A stretch of 15,650 nt of DNA. It comes from an uncultured Hyphomonadaceae bacterium. Its GTDB lineage: Bacteria > Pseudomonadota > Alphaproteobacteria > Caulobacterales > Hyphomonadaceae. The notes beneath the pieces are model-generated. The model did no database searches. It saw nothing but the letters and a program-made list of their open reading frames with translations, and was not told the origin of the DNA. Below are positions 6,989 to 13,007 of this stretch, in pieces. The translations under genes were made by a program, and so were the position numbers. The stretch spans positions 1-15,650 of the forward strand of contig CALLCD010000058.1 in assembly GCA_938049795.1 (NCBI GenBank), read 5' to 3'. The first letter of the stretch is position 1. The number at the start of each line of letters is the position of its first letter.

Positions 6989-8479
6989 ATGGACACGCAA
7001 CCCATCACGTCCAAAGCGGTGATCGACATCGGATCGAACTCGGTCCGTTTGGTCATCTATGATGTGCTCGGGTGCGGATTGCTGCCCCATTACAATGAAA
7101 AAGTCATGGCCCAGCTCGGCGACGGGCTGCGCGAGACAGGAAAATTGTCCGAAAAAGGCGTGAAGATTGCCATGAAGGCGCTGGCGCGGTTCCGTGCGAT
7201 TCTGGACGGGCTGGACGTGACACAAGTGCGCGCTGTGGCGACGGCGGCGGTGCGCATGGCCGATGACGGGGCGGAATTTGTCGAGCGCGTCCGGCAGGAG
7301 ATCGGGCTGTCGGTCGAGGTCATCAGCGGCAGCGAAGAGGCACGGCTGTCGGCGCTCGGGGTTGCGGCCGGGTTTAACAAGGTTAGCGGGCTTGTCGGCG
7401 ATCTTGGCGGATCAAGCCTCGAGTTTTGCACGCTCGATCAAGGGCATGTCGGGCAAGGCAGCTCGCTTGTGCTTGGACCATTGGCGATGGATGCGCGCGA
7501 GCGTGACATGGCGCGGCTGAGCAAATCGGTGGCCCGTGAGCTTGCCCGCTCGGACCTGCTCAAAGATCATGGCGGCGCATTTTTCATGGTGGGCGGGGCG
7601 TGGCGGGCGCTCGCGAAAATGCACATGGAGCTGGTCGATTATCCGCTCCACCAGCTTCACCATTACCGCATGGATGCGCGGGCTGTGCGGCTGGTCGTTG
7701 AGGCGTCGATGTCAGACGATCCGCTCAATCGCGAACGGCGTGTGCGGGCAAGCCGGAGGCGGGCGGACATTCTGCCCTATGCCGGAATGGTGCTCGGTCA
7801 GATTTTCGAACTTGGCGGATTTTCCGAAGTGATCGTGTCCGCCTATGGCCTGCGCGAAGGGGCAATGGTGACGGATATGCCGCCGGAGGATATTGCCGGT
7901 GACGGGCTGACCGATGGCGTGCTTTTGTCGAGCCGTTTGCGTGACGAGACGCGCGCCTTTGGCAGGGCGCTGGCGGCGTGGGCGATCCCGATTATCCGTC
8001 CGCAGGAGGATTTGTTTGGCGAGCCGGAAGTCCATGACCGGCTGATCGCGGCGGCCTGCCTGCATGCCGATTTCGGCGCGCGGCTGCATCCTGATACGCG
8101 GGCGCAATTGGCGTTCGAGCGTGTGCTTTATGGCGCTTATGCCAATGTCTCCCATGCCGAGCGGGCTTTTATTGCCCTGGCCGTGGGCTATCGCTATTCG
8201 CAAGGCTTCAAGGCGAGCGATCAGACGGCGGCGCAATTGCTCAACAAAAGACAGCTCAAGCTTGTGCGCCAATTGGGGGCGTGTATGCGGCTCGGGGCGG
8301 TGTTTTCGGGGCGTTCGGCGGCGGTGCTGGGCGAGGTCGGACTGATCCGCACGCCGGGTCTGCTGACTTTATCCGTGTCCAAGGGCAAAAGCGCGCTCGT
8401 CTCGTCCACCGTTCAGCGGCGCTTGCAGACCCTTGCCGAACTGCTCGATTGCGACTGGGACATTGCGCGCAATGATTAG
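6989..8479 (+). CDS. ppx: Exopolyphosphatase (Ppx/GppA family)
   Basis: Ppx removes terminal phosphates from polyphosphate; GppA relatives also hydrolyse pppGpp. The protein has 496 residues, in the range of two-domain Ppx proteins. The ASKHA N-terminal domain shows the phosphate-1 motif VIDIGSNSVRLVIYD (11-25), ATAAVRMADD (84-93), ISGSEEARLSALG (112-124; the Glu116/Glu117 pair includes the expected catalytic base) and the phosphate-2 motif GLVGDLGGSSLEF (134-146). MVGGAWRALAKMH lies near residue 201 and ILPYAG near 266. The rest is a helical HD-related C-terminal domain. The ATG follows the ppk TAG by two bases, and the two genes act on the same polymer in opposite directions. Whether it prefers polyphosphate or pppGpp cannot be told from sequence; the ppk partner favours polyphosphate. 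Confidence 0.93.
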   Translation: MDTQPITSKAVIDIGSNSVRLVIYDVLGCGLLPHYNEKVMAQLGDGLRETGKLSEKGVKIAMKALARFRAILDGLDVTQVRAVATAAVRMADDGAEFVERVRQEIGLSVEVISGSEEARLSALGVAAGFNKVSGLVGDLGGSSLEFCTLDQGHVGQGSSLVLGPLAMDARERDMARLSKSVARELARSDLLKDHGGAFFMVGGAWRALAKMHMELVDYPLHQLHHYRMDARAVRLVVEASMSDDPLNRERRVRASRRRADILPYAGMVLGQIFELGGFSEVIVSAYGLREGAMVTDMPPEDIAGDGLTDGVLLSSRLRDETRAFGRALAAWAIPIIRPQEDLFGEPEVHDRLIAAACLHADFGARLHPDTRAQLAFERVLYGAYANVSHAERAFIALAVGYRYSQGFKASDQTAAQLLNKRQLKLVRQLGACMRLGAVFSGRSAAVLGEVGLIRTPGLLTLSVSKGKSALVSSTVQRRLQTLAELLDCDWDIARND

Positions 8480-8489
8480 GCGGGTCTGA

Positions 8490-9659
8490 TCAGCCTTTGG
8501 TTTCGAACAGCCGGACCTGACCGTCTTCAAACGAGATCGCCAGAGCGCCCGACAAGAGCCCCTTGGCCTTTGCGCCGAACAGATCGTTTCGCCAGCCGGT
8601 AAAGGCGGCAATGCCTTCGGTCTCTCCGCGCGCAATGCGTTCAATGTCCGCCGCGTTTGCGATCAATCTCGGCACCACATCAGCTTCCTCGCAGACATAT
8701 TTCAGGAGAACTTTCAAAAGCTCCGGCGCGCCTGCGGGCGTCTGGGCATTGTGTTTGCGCACGGGCAGCGGCGGGGCAAAATCCTTCGGCGCATCAATCG
8801 CGGCATTGACCGCCTCGATCAGACCTTCGGCATGACGCGATTTGATAAAGCCCTTGGGCACCGCGCGCAGCCGGTCATAAGCGTTCGCATCGCGCGGTTT
8901 CTGCTCAGCAATCTCGTAGATCGCATCATCTTTCAGAACGCGCCGTCTGGGCTTGTCGAGATCCTTGGCACGGGTCTCGCGCCAGCCGGCCACAGCGGCG
9001 AGCACGGCGGCATAATCCTCGCGCGGCTTGCGGATTTTGAGGCGCTGCCACGCATTTTCCGCCGACGTGTCATAAAGCGCGGGGTCTTCGAGATGCTCCA
9101 TCTCGTCACGCACCCAGTTCATACGCTCTTTCTCGATCAGCTGTTCGCGCATGATCAGATACGCGTCGCGCAAATGGGTGACATCGCCCAGCGCATAGGT
9201 GAGCTGTTTGTCGCTGAGCGGGCGACGGGTCCAGTCGGTAAATTGGGAGGACTTATCGACCTTCACGCTGATCACACGCTGGATCAGATTGTCGTAAGAA
9301 ATCGAATCGCCAAACCCAAGCGCCATCGCCGCAATCTGGGAGTCGAAGATGGGGCCGGGCGGATAGCCGATCAGCCGGTTGAAGATCTCGATGTCCTGAC
9401 GGGCGGCGTGGAACACTTTCACACGGGACTCTTCGGCAATCAGATTGAGGAAGACGCCAATGTCCAGATCCTCGGCCAGCGGGTCGATCAGCCCCTCGAC
9501 ACCGGGCGCTGCGGCCTGGATCAGGCACAATTCGGGCCAATAGGTCGTCTCGCGGTGGAACTCGGTGTCCACGCAAATAAATTCGTGTTTGGAGAGGGCA
9601 TCGCAGAACTCGGCAAGCTCATCCTGGTCGGTAATGGGTCGTAAAATCTCTGTGCTCAT
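8490..9659 (-). CDS. rnd: Ribonuclease D
   Basis: RNase D is a 3'-5' exoribonuclease that trims tRNA precursors and other structured RNA. From ATG 9659 the protein has 389 residues. The DEDD exonuclease motifs are visible: Exo I VDTEFHRETTYWP (Asp31, Glu33), Exo II VFHAARQDIEIF and Exo III YALGDVTHLRDAY. An HRDC domain follows (WRETRAKDLDKPRRRVL and ALYDRL-like LRAVPKGF), with a second helical unit near the C-terminus (GWRNDLFGAKAKGLL). A GTG seven codons upstream (9680-9678) is possible, but the family normally starts close to the ITDQDELAEFC stretch. It converges on ppx with only 10 intergenic bases and diverges from aspS. Confidence 0.95.
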   Translation of the reverse strand: MSTEILRPITDQDELAEFCDALSKHEFICVDTEFHRETTYWPELCLIQAAAPGVEGLIDPLAEDLDIGVFLNLIAEESRVKVFHAARQDIEIFNRLIGYPPGPIFDSQIAAMALGFGDSISYDNLIQRVISVKVDKSSQFTDWTRRPLSDKQLTYALGDVTHLRDAYLIMREQLIEKERMNWVRDEMEHLEDPALYDTSAENAWQRLKIRKPREDYAAVLAAVAGWRETRAKDLDKPRRRVLKDDAIYEIAEQKPRDANAYDRLRAVPKGFIKSRHAEGLIEAVNAAIDAPKDFAPPLPVRKHNAQTPAGAPELLKVLLKYVCEEADVVPRLIANAADIERIARGETEGIAAFTGWRNDLFGAKAKGLLSGALAISFEDGQVRLFETKG

Positions 9660-9748
9660 AAGTGAGCCGTAGCCGATCACCTTGACAAAGGCCAGTTGTG
9701 GTGCGCGTTTGCCTGAAAATAGTTTGAAACGAACAGGGAATTGCAGCC
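9660..9748. promoter_or_regulatory. Divergent rnd/aspS intergenic region with aspS ribosome site
   Basis: This 89-base region must hold promoters for both rnd (-) and aspS (+). On the plus strand a consensus -35 hexamer TTGACA sits at 9682-9687, but no good -10 lies 16-18 bases downstream, so promoter assignment is tentative. AGGGA at 9735-9739 lies 9 bases before the aspS ATG and is a good ribosome site. No T-box or other leader structure was recognised. Confidence 0.4.
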
Positions 9749-11581
9749 ATGCACGCCTACCGGACCCATACTTGCGGACAATTGCGAACAGAAGATGTTG
9801 GCCAAACGGTCAAACTGTCGGGCTGGCTGCACAGGCGGCGCGATCATGGCGGGGTCATGTTTATTGATTTGCGCGACCATTACGGGCTCACCCAATGCGT
9901 GTTTGACCCCGATTTCCCTGCCTTTGCCGTGGTCGAGCGGCTGCGCACTGAAAGCGTGATTACGATTGAGGGCGAAGTGCTGGCGCGCGACGCCTCTCTG
10001 GTCAACGACAATCTCGACACAGGCGCAATTGAAGTGCGCGTCAAAGAAGCGAGCGTGCAGTCCGAAGCGGCCGAACTGCCTTTGCCCGTCTTCGGTGAGC
10101 CGGACTACCCTGAAGACATCCGCCTGACCCATCGCTATCTCGATTTGCGGCGCGAGACTTTGCACAAGAATATGATCCTGCGCTCGAATGTCATCGCCTC
10201 GATCCGCAAACGTATGGTGGGCGAGGGCTTTACCGAATACCAGACGCCGATCCTGACCGCCTCCAGCCCCGAAGGCGCGCGCGATTTCCTCGTGCCCTCA
10301 CGCATCCATCATGGCGAGTTCTATGCGCTGCCCCAAGCACCTCAACAGTTCAAACAGCTTCTGATGGTGTCCGGTTTTGACCGCTATTTCCAGATCGCGC
10401 CCTGTTTCCGCGACGAAGATGCGCGCGCAGACCGCTCGCCCGGCGAATTCTACCAGCTTGATATCGAGATGAGTTTCGTCACGCAGGAAGATGTCTTCAA
10501 TTCCATCGAGCCTGTCATGCGCGGCGTGTTCGAGGAGTTCGCCGACTGGGACGATAAGGGCCGCACGGTGCCCGGCGAGCCGTTCGTGCGCATTCCCTAT
10601 GCCGAAGCGATGGCCAAATATGGCTCCGACAAGCCCGATCTGCGCAATCCGCTGGAGCTTGCCGATGTCACCGAGTTTTTCGCCGATGACAGCAAGACTG
10701 GCTTTAGCATTTTCGCCAAGATCATCGCCGGTGGTGGCCGCGTTATCGCAATCCCTGCGCCGAAAGCTGTGGCAGAGAAATCGCGCAAATTCTTCGATGA
10801 AATGGACAAATGGGCCAAAAAGGAAATGCAGGCGCCGGGCCTTGGCTATGCGCGCCTAAAAGAGGCTGATGGCGGCGGCGTGGACAGCCAGGACCCCGTG
10901 CTCAAGAATTTTGCGCCCGAGCATCTGGCCGCTTTCCTCGAGCAAACGGGTCTTGGCGCTGGCGACGGCATCTTCTTCTCTGCGGGCAAAGCGGGGGACG
11001 CCTATAAGCTTGCCGGTGCAGCGCGCACGCGGATTGGCGAGGAGCTTGGCCTGATCGAGGAGAATGTCTTCCGCTTCTGCTGGATTATTGATTTCCCGAT
11101 GTATGAATATGACGAGGACAATAAGAAGATCGACTTCTCGCACAATCCGTTTTCCATGCCCCAAGGCGGGCTCGAAGCGCTTGAAGCGGCGACGACGGAC
11201 GAGGCGAAACTGGCCTTGCGGGCTTACCAATATGACATTGTCTGCAATGGCATTGAGCTGTCATCGGGGGCGATCCGGAACCATAGGCCGGACATTATGC
11301 TCAAAGCGTTCGAGCTGGCAGGCTACGGGCCGGAAGTGGTCGAGGAAGAGTTTGGCGGCATGCTCAACGCGTTCCGCTATGGCGCGCCGCCTCATGGCGG
11401 GATTGCACCGGGTGTCGACCGGATCGTGATGCTGCTGGCGGACGCGCAGAACATACGTGATGTGACGCTGTTCCCGATGAACCAGCAGGCCCGCGATCTG
11501 ATGATGGGCGCACCGTCACCTGTGGACGATGCCCAGCTTAAAGAGCTCAACATTCGGATGGCGCCGGTGATCAAATCCTAG
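9749..11581 (+). CDS. aspS: Aspartyl-tRNA synthetase, probably non-discriminating (AspRS/Asx)
   Basis: This class II synthetase charges tRNA-Asp. The protein has 610 residues, normal for bacterial-type AspRS. The N-terminal OB-fold anticodon domain contains SGWLHRRRDHGGVMFIDLRD (24-43). Class II motif 2 is FRDEDARADRSPGEFYQLD near residue 220. A bacterial GAD insertion domain follows (about 300-420), and motif 3 is GGIAPGVDRIVMLL near residue 550. His33 in RRRDHGG, where discriminating enzymes carry Leu, is the signature linked to non-discriminating AspRS that also makes Asp-tRNA-Asn for GatCAB amidation. The position equivalent to the discriminating Lys appears to be Ser83. The strong ribosome site at 9735-9739 fixes the ATG. 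Confidence 0.96.
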   Translation: MHAYRTHTCGQLRTEDVGQTVKLSGWLHRRRDHGGVMFIDLRDHYGLTQCVFDPDFPAFAVVERLRTESVITIEGEVLARDASLVNDNLDTGAIEVRVKEASVQSEAAELPLPVFGEPDYPEDIRLTHRYLDLRRETLHKNMILRSNVIASIRKRMVGEGFTEYQTPILTASSPEGARDFLVPSRIHHGEFYALPQAPQQFKQLLMVSGFDRYFQIAPCFRDEDARADRSPGEFYQLDIEMSFVTQEDVFNSIEPVMRGVFEEFADWDDKGRTVPGEPFVRIPYAEAMAKYGSDKPDLRNPLELADVTEFFADDSKTGFSIFAKIIAGGGRVIAIPAPKAVAEKSRKFFDEMDKWAKKEMQAPGLGYARLKEADGGGVDSQDPVLKNFAPEHLAAFLEQTGLGAGDGIFFSAGKAGDAYKLAGAARTRIGEELGLIEENVFRFCWIIDFPMYEYDEDNKKIDFSHNPFSMPQGGLEALEAATTDEAKLALRAYQYDIVCNGIELSSGAIRNHRPDIMLKAFELAGYGPEVVEEEFGGMLNAFRYGAPPHGGIAPGVDRIVMLLADAQNIRDVTLFPMNQQARDLMMGAPSPVDDAQLKELNIRMAPVIKS

Positions 11582-11637
11582 AGGGCGCCTATGGGACGTG
11601 GGGTGCGGGTTTTGGGGGTACGGTGCCGCGACCGAGC

Positions 11638-11666
11638 AAAAAGCGCATCCGCCTAGTTCGTTGCGC
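11638..11666 (-). terminator. Possible intrinsic terminator of the pentapeptide gene pair
   Basis: Read on the minus strand, GCGCA and TGCGC (11666-11662 with 11647-11643) form a 5-bp stem with a 14-base loop, followed directly by five T (11642-11638). The stem includes the stop codon region of the upstream gene. The U-run is right but the stem is short and the loop long. Confidence 0.35.
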
Positions 11667-12381
11667 AGAGCCTTAGCACCAGCCCGTTCGGCAGTTGCGT
11701 GTCCCCTGAGCGGCATGCGCCGGTAAAGTCGGCTTGTTCGATATTCTTCGCGTCTCGGAAATTGGTGGCCACAAGCCGCGCGTCACGAAATTGCGCGCCC
11801 GCAATATCCGTTTCGACAAAGCTAGCTCCGCGAAGCTGTGCGCCGTCAAAATTCGCACCGCGCAAGTCCGCATGATCGAACACCGCGCCCGTCGCATTGG
11901 CGGCTGAAAAATCCGTGTCAACTCCGACCATATGTGTGGCCGAAACATCGGTCAGATTCGCGCCGATCAGTTTGGCGTCATTGAAACTACAAAAATCAAC
12001 CTGGGCACCCGAGAAGTTCGCCCCATTGGCCTCCGCGCCGATGAAGCGGGCATTGGTCAGGGTCGACGTTTCCAGATTGGCATTGTTGAGAATGGTCTGG
12101 CTGAAATCGGTATAGCGGCCCGTGACGCCCGGAAATTCAGCATTGGTCGCAACAGAGCCAAAAAGGGACGCGTGACTGAGATCTGCACCACCATAGCGCG
12201 CATCTGCAAGTTCAGAATACGGCATCTGCCGACCGACCAGCGAACAATCTTCGCAAGAGCCCGAATAGGAAGGCTGCCAAGTTACCTTGCTTGCCCCGTC
12301 AGCCGATGCGCCCATTGGCCCGAGCGCTGAAATCAAGATAGCAAGCAATGCCAACTTCAAGTTTGAAACTCTGTTGTCCAT
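11653..12381 (-). CDS. Exported pentapeptide-repeat protein with cysteine caps (larger paralogue)
   Basis: The protein has 242 residues. A Sec signal peptide (KLALLAILISALGPMGASA) is predicted to be cleaved after Ala27, so the protein should be periplasmic or secreted. A CEDC pair (Cys43, Cys46) opens the mature region. From about residue 57 to 220 it is a run of A(D/N)LXX/A(N/S)FXX pentapeptides (for example GADLSHASL, GANFSGAQ, ADLRGANFDGAQLRGASF), expected to form a right-handed quadrilateral beta-helix. The C-terminus closes with GACRSGDTQLPNGLVLRLC, where Cys223 and Cys239 are 16 residues apart. The smaller neighbour upstream has the same architecture. No ligand or target is known, and a gyrase-protecting role is unlikely for an exported protein. 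The start lacks a clear Shine-Dalgarno and sits just after a small hairpin. Confidence 0.85.
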   Translation of the reverse strand: MDNRVSNLKLALLAILISALGPMGASADGASKVTWQPSYSGSCEDCSLVGRQMPYSELADARYGGADLSHASLFGSVATNAEFPGVTGRYTDFSQTILNNANLETSTLTNARFIGAEANGANFSGAQVDFCSFNDAKLIGANLTDVSATHMVGVDTDFSAANATGAVFDHADLRGANFDGAQLRGASFVETDIAGAQFRDARLVATNFRDAKNIEQADFTGACRSGDTQLPNGLVLRLCATN

Positions 12382-12384
12382 GAT

Positions 12385-12402
12385 CGGACATTAGAGGGTC
12401 CG
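12385..12402 (-). repeat. Small hairpin in the leader of the larger pentapeptide gene
   Basis: CGGAC/GTCCG (5 bp, 8-base loop) lies 3 to 21 bases upstream of the ATG at 12381, where a ribosome site would be. A second 5-bp inverted repeat AGGTT/AACCT (12408-12412 with 12419-12423) lies just upstream. Either could modulate translation, or both may be chance in a 62-base gap. Confidence 0.3.
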
Positions 12403-12443
12403 GCGTCAGGTTGAAAATAACCTTGCTGTAATGAATGCAGTTT

Positions 12444-12935
12444 TTAGCGGCACTGTTGCACAGATAGCCCAGTCGGCAGTTGGGTATAACTGTCTCCGCA
12501 AGCCGAATTGAGTTGGGTTTGGGTCAGCCCACGCGCCTCGGCGAGCTCTGCGCCAGCGAGATTCGCATCGGTCAGGTTCGCCCCTGAAAAGTCGGCACCA
12601 TCAAAGGAACCACCGACCAGAATCGCCCGTGACAGGTCGGCATTTTTGAAACTCGCGCCGGTAAAACGGCCACCATAGAGATTGGCGATGGAGAGATTAG
12701 CGCGGTCGAAATTCACCCGGTCCATAGTTGCAAGCGTCAAATTCGATTGCCGCAAGCGGGACCCAGCAAAAGAGACATCCTTGACGGCTTTGAAAGACAT
12801 ATCGGCCTGGAACAGATTGCAATCAGCACAGCTCTGTCCGGCGGCCGCTTTGGCAATATCCTCGGCGCTTTGTGCGCTGGCGAGAGGCGACGCAAGCATA
12901 AGACCGGCTGCGATAATCGCTATGTGTTTCAACAT
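12444..12935 (-). CDS. Exported pentapeptide-repeat protein with cysteine caps (smaller paralogue)
   Basis: The protein has 163 residues from ATG 12935. This ATG is preferred over an in-frame ATG at 12953 because GGAG lies 9 bases before it, and the signal peptide then begins cleanly with MLKHIAIIAAGLML. Cleavage is expected after Ala21 (ASA|QSA). The mature protein has a CADC pair (Cys36, Cys39), then pentapeptides from about residue 41 to 135 (DRANLSIANLYGGRF, NADLSRAIL, GADFSGANLTDANLAGAEL). It ends with ACGDSYTQLPTGLSVQQC, Cys146 and Cys162 again 16 apart. It is a clear paralogue of the downstream gene and is separated from it by 62 bases, so the two are probably co-transcribed from the sigma-54-like promoter at 12981-12996. 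The molecular function is unknown. Confidence 0.87.
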   Translation of the reverse strand: MLKHIAIIAAGLMLASPLASAQSAEDIAKAAAGQSCADCNLFQADMSFKAVKDVSFAGSRLRQSNLTLATMDRVNFDRANLSIANLYGGRFTGASFKNADLSRAILVGGSFDGADFSGANLTDANLAGAELAEARGLTQTQLNSACGDSYTQLPTGLSVQQCR

Positions 12936-12944
12936 GGTACAAGG

Positions 12945-12948
12945 CTCC
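12945..12948 (-). promoter_or_regulatory. Ribosome binding site GGAG for the smaller pentapeptide gene
   Basis: GGAG on the minus strand with a 9-base spacer to ATG 12935. The upstream ATG at 12953 has only A/T-rich sequence before it, so this site decides the start. Confidence 0.65.
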
Positions 12949-12966
12949 AGCATGTTTAATCAGATA

Positions 12967-13004
12967 TGACCAGCATGCTCGCAATTTGAGTGCCAAGCTG
13001 GTCA
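12967..13004. repeat. Inverted repeat bracketing the sigma-54-like promoter
   Basis: Perfect 8-bp arms TGACCAGC (12967-12974) and GCTGGTCA (12997-13004) are separated by 22 bases that contain the whole -24/-12 element. It begins 3 bases after the stop codon of the NrdJ-like gene. A direct repeat CCAGCATG occurs at 12947-12954 and 12970-12977, the second copy overlapping the left arm. There is no U-run after it on either strand, so an operator is likelier than a terminator, although a hairpin that processes or terminates the upstream transcript is possible. Confidence 0.6.
12981..12996 (-). promoter_or_regulatory. Sigma-54 (-24/-12) promoter for the pentapeptide gene pair
   Basis: The minus strand reads TTGGCAC-TCAAA-TTGC, with exactly 10 bases between the GG (-24) and GC (-12) dinucleotides as sigma-54 requires. 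It matches the consensus YTGGCACG-N4-TTGC at every strong position and lacks only the weaker G after CAC. Predicted +1 is near 12969, giving a leader of about 34 bases with the GGAG site before ATG 12935. Transcription from it needs an AAA+ enhancer-binding protein, whose site would be expected 80-200 bases upstream, inside the 3' end of the NrdJ-like gene. Confidence 0.65.
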
Positions 13005-13007
13005 AGC

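Noticed and set aside
8476..8500. AGGC...GCCTTT as a bidirectional terminator between ppx and rnd
   Set aside because: The stem is only 4 bp with an 11-base loop and no proper U-run on either strand.
8751..9644. Plus-strand open frame of 297 codons opposite rnd
   Set aside because: It is a shadow of the RNase D gene, whose motifs on the other strand are unambiguous.
9682..9687. Perfect TTGACA as a definite -35 box for aspS
   Set aside because: No acceptable -10 lies at 16-18 bases, so it is noted only within the intergenic region.
11582..11637. G-rich stretch after aspS as a terminator for aspS
   Set aside because: The only pairing found (CGGT/ACCG with a 6-base loop) is too weak and lacks a U-run in the aspS direction.
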